A stretch of DNA of 64,000 nt from Manduca sexta. Lineage: Eukaryota > Arthropoda > Insecta > Lepidoptera > Sphingidae. The position numbers were made by a program, and so were the translations under genes. Below are positions 24,406-36,482 of the stretch, in pieces. Positions within the stretch are counted from its first letter, which is position 1; each line of letters starts with the position of its first letter. A model generated the notes under the pieces. It saw only the letters and a list, made by a program, of their open reading frames with translations. It ran no database searches and had not been told where the DNA came from. Location: assembly GCF_014839805.1 (NCBI RefSeq), contig NC_051129.1:1054001-1118000 (forward strand). Direction: 5' to 3'.

Positions 24406-24690
24406 ACAGTTTCTCAACCTTATTTCGCTCATCGCCCACTTTGAGATCTATTTTTTTCTAGAGTCTCTAATTTTTTTCGCACACGTGATACAAATGATTA
24501 CAATAACAAAAATTAGGCGATATAATTTTTCTCTGCAGTACGTGATTAATGTGTATTTTTTGCACAATATTTTTCAATCTGCCCACGCCCTTTCTGCGCC
24601 ATCTCAATACCCCCTAATTTTCTCAGGGTTTCTATTGCTTCTCCGAAAGTCAAACGCCCACAAAGGGGCGTTATTTGAGAACCTATGTAT
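24406..24690. mobile_element. Possible hAT-type MITE
   Basis: The left end ACAGTTTCTCAACCTTATTT and right end TTATTTGAGAACCTATG form an imperfect inverted repeat of the (CAG)xGTTTCTCAA type seen in many hAT elements. CGCCCAC occurs near each end (24430, 24655). There is no transposase. The 8-bp target duplication expected for hAT is not evident. The open frame 24485-24739 spans it and is not a gene. Confidence 0.4.
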
Positions 24691-25473
24691 TCGACGATCG
24701 ACGATGTCAAAATCAAACGCGACGAAGTACTTTATGTAGTTCTATATTAGGGTATACTGTACCACATTGTTTATATTTAAAACCAGAGCTATAGTACTAA
24801 GGTACTCGAGGAATTACTGTCTCGAGACAGTAACTCCATTAAACAATATTGCGTTGCAAACATTTTGTTGTATTACCCATTCACCTAATGAGGCAAATAT
24901 ATTAATGTTTTAAATCGCACGCGAGTCTTCCTAAGGCCAAAAAAAATTACAACGTGTTAAATGAATAATACTTTCGATATACTATCTCCTTTAAATATCA
25001 ACACCTCATAATTCCTTTGACGAAGGAAGCACTAAAAATCTAATTACTTCACTTATCTACTGACCGTTACAGTATATTTGGCAATATCATACACGAAAGG
25101 AAATTAAACGTAAATGACTGAACTGCGGTTAAATGTCTGAACGTAAACAAAGAACATCTTCTTTCAAATAAATAAGATCTGTCACCATTGCATAAAATAA
25201 ATAATAATTTGTATAGTTCTTCTCAACAACATTCTTCATCCAAATGCCCAGTAGAAACACAAAGGTCTACATCACCTTGACCCTGCGTTGACTCATCCCT
25301 GCACACCATGACAAATCCCGAACAAGTGACAGAACACCACATTACCACATGAATCCCCATGTAATATTTATTTTGCTGGATAATCGGTCGGCGACGACTC
25401 GCGGAATCAATGATTTTCACACAATAGGTGTTGGTTTGTGATGAGAAGAGCGGAGGCGGGAGCGATTTGACAG
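24691..25473. other. Non-coding stretch, nothing identified
   Basis: AT-rich. A short inverted pair near 24808-24832 (CTCGAGGAATTACTGTCTCGAG) is the only local structure noted. Confidence 0.45.
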
Positions 25474-25742
25474 TATATAGTGCTGTGCTAAGCGTAAAAA
25501 CGGTATGTCAAGGAAACCTTATTTCGAGATAATCGAAGTTTTGTAAGTAAATATAGTTTTATATGTAACAGTGAGGTAGAGAAACTCTTTTAGGGTTTTT
25601 TTTTTAACATATTTAAACAAGATACCGTTATTTTGGTAAGTTCATTGGATGGGTATTTCTTTAAGTTAACTGAAGACATCAAAATCAAGATTTTGATTTT
25701 TTTTTGAGATACTGCTTTTGAGCTTAGCACAGCAGTATATAT
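25474..25742. mobile_element. MITE family G, copy 1 (TIRs of about 38 bp)
   Basis: The left end TATATAGTGCTGTGCTAAGC matches the inverted right end GCTTAGCACAGCAGTATATA. The inverted match extends with a few mismatches through GTAAAAACGGTATGTC. TA or TATA at both borders fits a Tc1/mariner-type TA target duplication. There is no coding capacity. The second copy at 36249-36482 shares the interior CGAGATAATCGAAGTTTTGT. Confidence 0.7.
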
Positions 25743-25837
25743 GTCTTTCCCTTTCAGGAGAAGCAGAGGTGTAACACATCTACGTTTAGCGAACTTTGTT
25801 AGGTGTATTATAATAGGAACACTATAATTGTGCAAAC

Positions 25838-26065
25838 TTTTCCTTATGTATACGCGAATGTTAGGACATTGAAGTAAAATTATTTTTGGTACTTTATCAT
25901 GGTATTTTTTTTATATTATAATTTTCTCCCGACGTTTTGAAAATTTTGTAACCTTGTTGTAAGTGTTCAGTCCTCCCTGCGACAAAGAACACTGCAGTCT
26001 TCCAAACGTGGGGACAAAATTAAATAAAAATCGCGACAAAATACAAGAAAATTGATTTTTTTCAA
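25838..26065. mobile_element. Foldback family E, copy with 9-bp target duplication
   Basis: Flanked by TGTGCAAAC at 25829-25837 and 26066-26074. The left arm contains TATACGCGAATGTTAGGACA; the middle has TTTTCTCCCGACGTTTTGAA and a diverged CTTCCAAACGTGGGGACAAA; the right arm has AAATCGCGACAAAATACAAG. The arms are partly inverted repeats of each other. No coding capacity. Confidence 0.65.
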
Positions 26066-26612
26066 TGTGCAAACGTTTATTTTAATTCTGACAACTACAC
26101 TAGATCCGGTAAAGATTTCTTGAAAAACACCTACTGCTTTCCTTTAAGACATGCAACACCTCCCTGATTTTTGGTATTGAAGATATTTGAACATGGTGAA
26201 TTTTCAGCAACATCAGGTAACCCAGAAAAAAAAACTTTTTTTTGTAATTGTGATAATCAGAGCCTTTAATTCCACGTCAAAATTAAACCAGACTTTAGAC
26301 TTCGATTGTTAATCCGGTGTTACATTTAAACACCATTGTAGATTAACTTTTCCTACCTTCTTTTTTATCATACATTCCGGGAACCGTGTTACAAAAGTTC
26401 AGGCTTTAAGGCTAAATGTAGCCGTGAAACCACTGCGATTTGTAGCTGAAAGTTTAAAATGTTTTTAACTCTACTCAGTTTAATTTTGTTATAAAGGACT
26501 ATGCATTTGTTAAGTAAATCAATTATTTTTAGTTTTAGCTTTACTCAGTTTATTTGCTTAATTAGAAATCATTTTCGATATAAATTTCGTTTCTTTTAAG
26601 TCCTAATAATCC
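26066..26612. other. AT-rich non-coding stretch
   Basis: Nothing supported between two copies of foldback family E. Confidence 0.45.
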
Positions 26613-26748
26613 TAATGATTTCGTTCGTTTACGCGAATGTTAGACATAAAAATGAAACTATTTTTCGAATTTTATCGGGTTTTTGTATATTTATTTATTT
26701 ATATTAATACAAAAAAAAAATTGATCCGAAAAATAGTTTCATTTCAAT
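26613..26748. mobile_element. Foldback family E, short copy
   Basis: The left arm TTTACGCGAATGTTAGACAT leads into AAACTATTTTTCGAATTTTA. A short AT spacer is followed by the inverted arm GATCCGAAAAATAGTTTCAT, which ends in ATTTCAAT, the usual right end of the family. The central segment present in other copies has been lost. Confidence 0.6.
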
Positions 26749-27574
26749 AACCTTATTGTATATCTTTTACAAGGTATACAATTGTATACAAGGGTATAAA
26801 GTACAAACCCTACTTATCTACCGTCCACTGCCCAAGTAGGGCTACCAAAAATTCTTTGAAAAATATAGTTTTTTTGAAAATAAAAAATATATAACTATTA
26901 TAAGGGCGCAATGTTTAGGAATACAATCTAGTTTTTATGCTTGTATATTTTATAATTAGCTTTAATTTTGATTGAAATCTGTTTTGCGTCTTCATTTTAT
27001 TAAAATAAAATAAATAAAAATAAATATAGTACACTTTAAAAAATTATAGTATTATATTTTATGGAAAAAGCAAAAAAATATAAAAATGTATATTTGTTAC
27101 TGATTTATTTCTATAAAAGTTCGGATACACGCTGTCCCATCACTCAAAAATAATGGAGCGGTCATATATTAAAATGAAGGATTTGTTTATTAGAATGAGA
27201 TGTTGAAAATATAGTATTTTAGCGTACTATATATTTTTTTTTAACAGTATACTGTACACATACGCAAAATATAGTGCAATACTATATATCATAGTACAGT
27301 TGGCAACCATATGCCTAAGTACATTTGTGTTTGTTTATCCCTAAACTCAGTATTGTTAGCGCTATGTCTAAGATATAGTGAGATCGTTAGTGAGTCGTTT
27401 GTCATCCGACAGGGGGCGCCATGTGCGCGAGACGCACGGACGGATGCCTCCTTATACTCTGGGCTAATTTACAGAAAATTATGTGCCGTAATGGAAGAAT
27501 AAGTGATGTTCTGTTTAGTGAAATAATGTGGAGGTTTGAAGGTATTTTTCAAGATATTTTACGAAGATGTAGAG
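26749..27574. other. AT-rich stretch
   Basis: Contains several ATAGTATT-like short repeats near 27040-27300 without a clear period. The open frames at 27311-27720 have no motif. Confidence 0.4.
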
Positions 27575-27915
27575 CAGAGGTTACCAACTCTTTTTTCTCA
27601 TTCTTCAATTTTGCTGGTTCCGGTGGACCTTTTATTTTTTTAGGTTACGCAGAGAAAGTGCCTTATAACTATCGTCTAGCCATCGCGGGAGTTATGTTGA
27701 AGTCAACGTGCCCCTTATGACCCCTATCAATATTATCTGCCTGCGTTGATAGGTGAAGTCAAGCCAACATTTTAGTACTTTACTATAATACCAGATAAAT
27801 TTTCGTGGACCCTCGCTTACGAATTGTGGATCTCGATTTTTTGGTCACGCCTACGTAGACCCCCTTCAAGTCTCCCGTGGACCTCTGGGGGTCCACCTGA
27901 ACCACTTTGGAAATT
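27575..27915. mobile_element. Possible hAT-type non-autonomous element
   Basis: Starts near GAGGTTACCAACTCTTTTTT and ends near GGGGGTCCACCTGAACCACTTTGGAAATT. It has the GTGGACC / GGTCCAC repeats typical of some hAT-derived MITEs (for example TCCCGTGGACCTCTGGGGGT). No transposase and no clear target duplication. Confidence 0.35.
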
Positions 27916-29493
27916 AATGATGTAGAGACTGTTTTTTTAGCATGTCCGGAATTTCATTCCGACAGTATAAGTTGGCGTCTGTAGGTAAGAAGGACGTAAC
28001 ATCTACGGCGACAGCGATTTGCTGCCCCGTTTATCTAAAAAAGAAGATATAATAAAAATAATTTAAATTATCATTTTCAGTGACAAATGATATCGTATAT
28101 TAAAAATTCCAATCTATTCTAAAAAAAAGTCGCGTGTTCCTTCAGTTCCGCTATTCCTTCCCTCCCACATCCTAGCCCATCCCGACTTTGTTGTCCAATT
28201 GCGGGCATGTATTATTCATAGCGGGAACTCCTCTGAGAGTGACTGCAGATCGACATCTTGCCTAATTGCATTTTGAGTATTACGATATAGAAAGTATTTA
28301 TTGCCGTGGGATGATAGTATACGCGATATACTTTCTGTACCCGAGTATCAAAACATGGTACTTTTTTGTCAAAATTAATGATAAGACGATCAAGGCTCGT
28401 GCCTGATGGACCTAAATAGGCCGGTATTATTTGTCGAATGGCATAAGATAACAGTCTGTCCCCATTCGATACTCTATCTATTTTTTTTTCTATTGGAGGC
28501 ACAGTGGCTTCACTGCACCTGATATTAAGCGAAGTGAAGCCCAAAAATATGTCGACCGGCCAAAGATACAAGCATCCCCGTACGGTCGGCACAGTCATGC
28601 CGGCCTGCACAACTGCTTCTTCACGTTCCGCTTAAAAGACTATAAGTTATAGGAAGTTATCGGAACGGCACTGCACTTTCCATCAGGCGCCATACAGTCA
28701 CTTTGCGCAGGAATAAAAGAGCTACACGACCTATAAACACTAGTAGTACAATCCAAAACTTCGAATTTCAAAGCACCGTTTTGTACTAACACCCCGTCAG
28801 CTAGTATATCCAGTAGAGCAAGTTGATATTTTGGCGACTGTCGATTACCGCTCTTGTTGGTTGATATTAATTTTGGTCTACACCATCTCTAGGTTCAATT
28901 TAATCTACCGTGCAAACACAAAATAAGAATCTTTGAAGTCGATTAGTCCATATTGTTTTGTTTTGGATCTATGTAACTCGTGTCAGTTACTCTTATTGAA
29001 TAAGGAACAAGAAGAAACTAATGACCACAACGATTCTGCAACCTTCAGTTTCAAAGATCTATTCAAAGCTAATACCGTCACAACAAAGATACGCAAAGTA
29101 AATAAGGAAAGACAATATATCGTACTCAAATAAATATCCAAGAATACGCCCATACACATTACAGATAGTTAGGAGCCATTCAATCATTTTATTTGTGCAG
29201 ACGACAACCGTCGAGCAAAAGAATCATATCGACATGAATAAATCACCGGCTAATTACATAAAACAAAGCGTAAGGCAGCCGCCGTGGGCTACTCGGCCGT
29301 GGTGGGGTTGCCAGCGAGGAATTTTGCCGGGAACGTGCGGGAAATATTGAGCAAAAATAAAAAGGATTCGTACAAAATTAACTGTATGCTAACATAAAAA
29401 CTTGTATGTAATTTTTTTGTAGTTATAAAATGTTCTAATATGTTTAATGGAAATTATAATTAGTTTGAGAAGAAACAAGACAATTACCTACAT
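27916..29493. other. Non-coding stretch with a family B fragment at 28470-28615
   Basis: The fragment carries GCACAGTGGCTTCACTGCAC, CGGTCGGCACAGTCATGCCG and nearby GGCCTGCACAACTG, a diverged part of family B. The open frame 28212-28610 (-) runs through it. A GC-richer patch near 29275-29345 (GCCGTGGGCTACTCGGCCGT) is unexplained. No gene supported. Confidence 0.45.
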
Positions 29494-29658
29494 CAGTGGC
29501 GAATAGTTAAATGTTTGAAAAGGTAACCCGAACAAAAAAAAAAATACCTAAGTAAATATATCGCGGCCAATTTAACAGAAAATAATAACTATGACTAACG
29601 TCAACAAACCTAAAAAGTAAGCCGGTAGGAATCAGTTTGTATGGACGCTTCGCCACTG
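29494..29658. mobile_element. MITE family H, complete copy
   Basis: Ends are a perfect 10-bp inverted repeat, CAGTGGCGAA and TTCGCCACTG. The interior GGCCAATTTAACAGAAAATA and AAGCCGGTAGGAATC matches 19658-19803. The flanks share only TACAT, so a target duplication is not clean. CAGTGGC termini suggest a hAT-like origin, but this is inference. Confidence 0.65.
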
Positions 29659-32600
29659 ATACATTGTGTAGCTATAATATCAAGACTATACTAAAATGAC
29701 ATTAATTATCGCATTTGTTAACTTTAAAGGAACATATAGCCACAACTTATCGCGATAATTTTATTCTAATATGGCAGATTGTTTTAAAACTCCTGAAAAT
29801 ATAACTTAGCAGACAAGCGAAAGTTATTTTAAAAAAATAAGAACGGTGGAACGTCGCGAAAATATCTTCGTAGCGGAACATAGAGTCTTGTGTAGTTAAA
29901 ACTACAATTTATTAACTATTAATTACTTTCTAATGTTATCTTAGCGTGCAGCATCCTCTTTGAGTCTAGAAAGCTTCTTAAACTAATTGATGCTGGAAAC
30001 TGATAGAGATAGCTAATTTCCTAAACTATCTACTTACCTGCGAAGTTAATGTTATATCTGACTTATTTTCAATATTACGTAGTTATATAGGAATTATTTG
30101 TATTATTTTGTTTGATGAGGAAATGACGAAAAATAATATTTACATTTCCCTTGACTGTGTTCATCATCACGACATAGGATCATAAGTCATGTAGAAACTG
30201 GCTTCCATGTCATTTAGAGCAGTCAAATCTAAAAATAACAATGCTGCATGGCGGTACTCACAAAACTCACACACATTACTATAAACAGATTATACTACGA
30301 AAATAATTTATATAAGTACTTTGTTACAATTATAGTCTCAAAAAGGTTAAATAGATTTGGATAAAACTTCAAGAATTTATAGTCCATGAATTACCTAATA
30401 GGCTCCTTTGATCCTGAATAAGTTTTCGACATAATTGTGTCGACTGCTAAGGGTAATCATCTCTCGTCAGTCAACATCCTATCGGGCTCCACTCCGCGTA
30501 CCATCAGATGCAGTCCCACTTTGGCGTGTACGTATAAAAAAGTGCACAGTGGGACTTAAAATCCGAGAAAGTAATTTTGATTCGATATTAGCCCGAAACA
30601 ACTAATGCCATTCTTGACAGCACACCACATTTTGATATGTTTTCGGTTGATTGGAACGTGATCCAGTGTGAATGTTTGCACTATTGTCAAATTTACTCAT
30701 GATACCGCATATTTCATGAAGTTCTTAAGTACATTATTGATTTACTCAGTATTTTACTGTAGTTATATGTTGTTATTATTACTTAATTAGTAAATAAATA
30801 AATTCAGAACAGAGTAGCAATCAAAACCAATAATTCAAAATATGATCAATTCCCTAAAATCCCGGTTATTGTAAGTCATTTATTGGCAAGCCGCACCTCT
30901 CGTTCGTATTTTGGCGAGTGTCCAAAGTGAGATATACGGCTAGGTAATGATCGGGGCACCCACTTGGCTGCACCGCACGACGCTCGTCTTAGTCACGGCT
31001 GCGTTTAGCCCGATTTATCGTTCTGCCTAGGTAATTGGTAGCCAATTGTGCGTATTTGGTTGTGGTTTATCGTAGCCTAGAGTTAAGATAATATTGATCC
31101 CAAATTGGGTTTCGTTTGTCAAAGTTTGCTTTGTTTTCGCCATAGAACTAGGTGATTTTGAGTTAGCTGTCGATTTCTTTAGTTTTTGAACCCATTGTGG
31201 CGGTTTAGAATGGTAATAGGTTGATCTATAGTATTAAATTGGGAAGAGTTCTGTTGTTTTCTCTTTACTTGTTAAGCAGTCTTCGAACGCTGTTTTTCAG
31301 TATTAAGGGCAATATTGGACCTGATATATGTTTAAGTAGGACATATTCAGCGCCCATTAGTATCACTTTCATTCAAAGTTCTTGAATTACATTTACAGGC
31401 AAGTCCTATCAGGCCAGTAGGACATCTCTACTTTCATAAAAAAAATCAATCATTTTCTCCCAATTAACTTTGACCCAAATAATAAGATATCCGCGGTAAA
31501 ATCAATCAGCCGGTGCAAAACAAACAAATTTGGAGGGAAAAGCAGTGAAACCCGTCGAGTTATCGAAGCGGGCCCATTTGTCAATCAGTGTCGTTTTGGA
31601 CGATGAGTAATGGCTTCCAAATGAGGCTCACTGATCTGGCGCTTGAATTCACATTTTTTTTTCTCATTTAACTTATTTTTAACGGTCTATAAACGATGGA
31701 AAACGGAGGTGCTTTCGCCAAATTTTGATCTTAAGCAATTTGCGGATTATATGATGCGAGATATGATGCTATATTATGCATCTGACTGTGTAAGAACTAT
31801 GATGAAAACTTTGCATAGTGCAGTGTATACAGCTGTTTTCAATAAACGATCCCAGTGTCAATCTTAAATCCAATTTCGAGTATGAACCAATCAAAATAAC
31901 TCCTTTGTAAGCATATCAAAAATACTTTGTTTGATTGGTCTGTTTTCGCGATAGATCGAAAGAAGCGATTGGGATCATTGATTGAAATTGGCGGATCACA
32001 TTTCAAGATCAATCACAATACCTCAATAGCTTCAGCCGGCATAATTTTTACAACTTTCGAGAGCAACGTCTCTACATTTGAATACAATTAAGTCTAAAAG
32101 ATAATATACTAAATGAATCCATACTTACTATCTTTCTACAAACTACCTTTCCACAACACCTCAACACACCTTAAGTAGTACTTAATATTTTTTTCTCTAT
32201 TCCCCCACCCCATTTAATATACGACGTTAAATTAATGAACATTGTCTCACACACGGCCCAGAGGCGAACTCAGGGCAAGTTATTAAGCCGATATATAGCC
32301 AACAGACGGGATTAATCAAATTAATAAACTCGTTATCTGGAGTGTGGCAATTTGGCGTTCCCCTCTTGGCTTTTGCCTCTGACGAAGTTGGGAGGGTTGG
32401 CGACGTCTGGCTTCCTTTTGTGCGGGCGCGGCACAGGAGTTTCTTGTGGGGGCGATATGGTCAGGCTTAATGCTATAATTTTATGCTGGAAAGCGTTTTG
32501 ATATGCTATTAGTGTATAAAGTCGATATGAGTATTAAAAGTAACATGGAAATAATATTGTGTTTAGTCGTTTAGTTGTGTTAAATTATCGAAAACTTTTA

Positions 32601-33124
32601 ATACACTTACATCATTAAGAGTAAGGTGCATACTTGACAAAACATTAAAATAAATAACAATGTATTAGTTCTGTATTATAATACTGCGATGGAATAACAA
32701 TATATCCGCAGATTCCCTTAGCACTTTACAGCTTTTGTAGGCACACCCCCCGTCACACTCACTGAGTACAGCCCTGTCCGTCTCAAGACTTGCGAACTGA
32801 CTAAATCTTATTAATGGGCTATTATAAATAATGCAATTAATGAGAAAAGTTACCGCCTTTTAAAATTATATCGTAATATGTGACGGCATTTCATTAACTT
32901 CGCACCTCTTGCAAAGGACGGGGGCTTTAACACTGATTATTCAGGTCGGCTGTTACCAAGTTTTAAAGCATTTTAGGATGAGAACTAAAGAAAATTTAAA
33001 GGCTAAGTTAAAATTGATAGATCTATAAATAACGGTCTTAAGTAAGATCGAATCTATAAATAAGATCGAAATTCAAACGTTATTCAATAAAATTATAAGA
33101 TTGATTTAAAAAAAGGTACTGTAA
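29659..33124. other. Spacer with a family B fragment and two GC-richer islands
   Basis: A family B fragment at 30425-30535 reads CGACATAATTGTGTCGACTG then ATCGGGCTCCACTCCGCGTA. GC-richer patches at 30885-31020 and 32335-32465 have no open frame or repeat that I recognise; they could be conserved regulatory DNA of netrin. The open frame 31643-31867 has no motif. Confidence 0.4.
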
Positions 33125-33156
33125 CTTAGACTTTTCAGATGACCAATACCTTGGTC

Positions 33157-33250
33157 TGTGACCATGAAGGCTGCAATGTCGTCGAACGTCGGGAGAAAAT
33201 AAAAAAAATGCGAAAACTAGTTTAATTTCCAGGTATAACATTCGCGTAAA
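33157..33250. mobile_element. Foldback family E, right-half copy
   Basis: Contains ACCATGAAGGCTGCAATGTC, GAACGTCGGGAGAAAATAAA and the inverted terminal arm AACATTCGCGTAAACAGAAG. The left part is missing. Confidence 0.55.
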
Positions 33251-33319
33251 CAGAAGCAATAATTTAGTTTTGGTTTTGTTCTCTTGCCCTTCGCTTTTCG
33301 ATGTATAAATTATTGATAT

Positions 33320-33610
33320 CCAGGGCTAAGAGCACTAGGAGAGCGTGCGGCGCCGCGGTCAACCGTCGGCCACCCAGGATATCCAGTGCTAATATTATTT
33401 CAGTCCAAACTAATCATCTGAAACAAAGATAAGTTAAATGCAGTAACTTCTCGCTTTGTGCGCATTCTCATTAGTGTTCAGTTTTTGCCCTGCGCAGGGC
33501 ACGTAGTATAATTGTAATCAGGTAATTAGGGAGCCCTATTGGCCCTCGAGGCGGACGCCACGTGCGCTACCGTAGGGTTGGCGCGTCGGGCAAAATGAGT
33601 TTGGGAGTAT
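33320..33610. other. CpG-rich island with CACGTG motif
   Basis: Two CpG-rich blocks (GCGTGCGGCGCCGCGGTCAA and GGCGGACGCCACGTGCGCTA) stand out from DNA that is mostly about 33% GC. CACGTG, an E-box, lies at 33559-33564. No open frame of note, no splice signals and no known repeat. It may be a regulatory element, but there is no direct evidence. Confidence 0.3.
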
Positions 33611-34560
33611 TTAGGGTCATTGAATGATAACAATTTTTTTTTTAGGGAATGCTATGGTTGTCACCGGGGGTACCCTGCTAATGGTGTACAGGCGATCCCC
33701 CGGCTTAGCAACCATGGCATTTAATACTTTTTTGTTGTATTGGTATTTGTTTTTAAATTATACCAGTCTGTTACCTTATATGATTGTAATCCCGTATGTC
33801 AATGTTGTGTACAAGGGCTTAACTAGTACCTACACGCAAATTTTGCTGAGTTTATTTTCAGTTCCAATCCCACACTAATTGCTAATCTGACCACTACACT
33901 TGTTATAACGACCCGAAAAACTCTACTATTATTATTTAATTTTATTTGCTCAAGGAAATTGAACCCAGATCCTAACTAAAAACTCAAATCCGCTATCTGC
34001 TTGCTGAAAGAATAAAACAATATAAAGAAACCCTCGCAAAAATCTTAATAACTTAATAGAAAATTATTTTGGGTTTTTGAATAATTTTATAATTTGCTAG
34101 GTGGCAACCCTGCGTTTCGTCAGTACGTGCGATCCAGCATCCGCTGCTGCTTTCGTTTCCACAATGAGCGTAATACGGACGCGCGTGACCGCCAATAATG
34201 CGGGGGGAGGTGAAAGTGTTCGGGCCGGCCGGTCGGACGGTCGGACGAACCGTCAATGGCTTTTCATTTATTGTTCTGCGATACAAACCCTAAATACTGG
34301 CAGTACAAAAAATATATTATCGTGGTTCTTTTTTTAAAATCACAATGTTTTTAATTAGCTAATTCGAATACACTTCATTCTTTATTTAAAAAATAAGAAA
34401 CGTTTTATAGCCATTTATTGCCACAAAGAAATTCTAAGTCTATGGAATAAACGTATTTACATAATCTATTTTAAATCTTTTAAGAATTATCGTTTTGCGA
34501 TCGTTCCGGTTATTTATGTTGCAAAAATGTCACACATTACTCCAAAACATTATCATATAA
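33611..34560. other. Non-coding stretch with a CpG-rich patch at 34125-34260
   Basis: The patch includes the tandem CGGTCGGACGGTCGGAC and is open on both strands for about 75 codons (34053-34337). No protein family is recognised. It could be regulatory or an unrecognised exon. Confidence 0.35.
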
Positions 34561-34561
34561 G

Positions 34562-34682
34562 GCACAAATTCCAGACTCCGGGCTGATATTAAGTAGAAAA
34601 ACCCAATAACACTGCCTGACCCGGGGATTGAACCCGAGACATCAGCAAAGCAGTTGTACTGTAAAGTAACTCCTTACCGGCA
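34562..34682 (-). repeat. tRNA-related SINE family D, head fragment
   Basis: The + strand reads TTCCAGACTCCGGGCTGATA, GACCCGGGGATTGAACCCGA and GCAAAGCAGTTGTACTGTAA. Its reverse complement has the B-box GGGTTCAATCC. The A-box side is diverged and the body is missing. Confidence 0.6.
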
Positions 34683-34737
34683 ATATAATATGGCAGTTTT
34701 TTAAAACATTGATATACAACAATTGACGGATTTTGTA

Positions 34738-34885
34738 TGGTCGTGAGGGTTAGGGGGGATCATGAAGGCTGTAAAGTCTTCAAAACGTCGGAAGAAAATT
34801 ATAATATAAAGAGCCGCGATAAAAACCGTGACAGTTTTATTTCAAAATCTAACGTTGGCGTAAATATAAGAAATCATTGTGTCAG
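34738..34885. mobile_element. Foldback family E, copy with full right terminus
   Basis: Contains GATCATGAAGGCTGTAAAGT, TTCAAAACGTCGGAAGAAAA, AGCCGCGATAAAAACCGTGA and the right end CTAACGTTGGCGTAAATATAAG, then AAATCATT. This shows the complete right arm, which other copies lack. Confidence 0.55.
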
Positions 34886-36248
34886 TTTTTATAATACCTA
34901 TGCTAGATAGTGATTCCTTAGGATTGGTTATTATGAGACCGGAAATTATTGTAAATCGTAGTATTCTTGCGATATGGTACAACAAATAACAGTAAATGTT
35001 TAGGTATTAATTATACGTAATTAAAAAAACATCATCGCTATTGCTCCAAAAGATTAGGCATATAGTTTTTAAACTAACAAATTTATTTTACGCAATTAAT
35101 TAGAAGCTATTTGTTATTATGATTAATTACATTAATTACCTTAGTCCAGTGTATATCTGTTTATATTTCAGTACATCAATCATCAGACAACCCTTTGCTA
35201 ATGGTGGCATTAAGAGTACGTTACAAAGAAATGTTAGTACATAAAATATGACCTGTGTCCGCGCATCATACATCAATGTCATGTCAGGAACACTCTTTCC
35301 TTCAGTTAGTTGCGAGTAATACTTATTTGGTCAACCCTTTCAGCGTCTTGAATAGTCTAATGTCATTTGTCAAATCAGTTTTTTTCATATTAGTGTGGAA
35401 CGCGATAGTTGGGAAGCGAAGGGTAGCTAGAGTTAGGAACGAAATTTGCTTAAACAAATATTTAATTAATTTTTGATGAAGAATAAAATTATTCGTAGTG
35501 TAAATCCATGAGTCAAATAGACAATATGTTTCTATGCCTTTCTTGATACTTTTTTATGTTTACAGTATCAACTAATATTAATGACGTGAAACATATTATT
35601 TATTATCTTTATCCTGTTTTTTAAACGCTGTTAAATCTATTTCGGAACAAAACACAACAAAAAATCCTTAAAGATTAACATCCCATTCAAGTTCGCGCGA
35701 CTTTTTGGAATCCCGCGCGCCCGTTCAAAGAAAGTCCGGAATACCATTTTAAGAAACTATTTCGTGTTGCATTCCACGTCCCGTCACATATATCTGCCGG
35801 GTTCTCTCACAAATCATCCCGTATTTACATTATGGCAACTACAAAGGGATGTTTTTATGTTACAGCGCCATCTGTTAGACGTTACACAAAACAGAGTTAC
35901 AAAGTTGTGCATTTTGGTCTTTTTGTAGCTTAGGATAAGATACACGTTGTGTAGAGAAATAGCTGAGATATAAAATACTTGGATTTCAATCTTTTAAACA
36001 TGCTTATTTCTAGTGGGATGGGATTTTTCTATCGCACGAACTGAAATTTAAACACAATATTACAAATAGCATTTAAACTCGTAAAGGTGGTAATTAAAAA
36101 CCATATTTATATAAAGCAGAAATAATTTTTACATAACCGCAAAAAAAATATCTAGTGTCCACCAGTATTTACACCGGAATAATGTCCTTCAGATCGGAAT
36201 CCGGATTGAATAATAAAACCTGCTCATCGTAGTAGAAATCATATTTCC
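34886..36248. other. Non-coding stretch
   Basis: AT-rich with a modest GC rise at 35690-35880. The open frame 35255-35476 has no motif. Nothing else supported. Confidence 0.4.
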
Positions 36249-36482
36249 TATACTGCCTTGCTAAGCTAAAAAGCGATCTCAAAAAAAAAATCTAGATTTG
36301 TATGTCGTCAGATAGCCTAAGCAATAACCATCTTGTTTAGAACTTGTTAAAAAAAATACTTAAAAGAGTTTCTCTATCTCAGTTTTACATACAAAACTAT
36401 AAAACTATATTTACAAAACTTCGATTATCTCGAGATAAGGTTTACCTGATATACCACTTTTGCGCTTAGCAAGGCAGTATAA
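36249..36482. mobile_element. MITE family G, copy 2
   Basis: Ends are TATACTGCCTTGCTAAGC and GCTTAGCAAGGCAGTATA, an inverted repeat of 18 bp without mismatch. The inside holds ATAAGGTTTACCTGATATAC and, in reverse relative to copy 1, the CGATTATCTCGAGATAAGG segment. TA lies at both borders. Confidence 0.75.
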
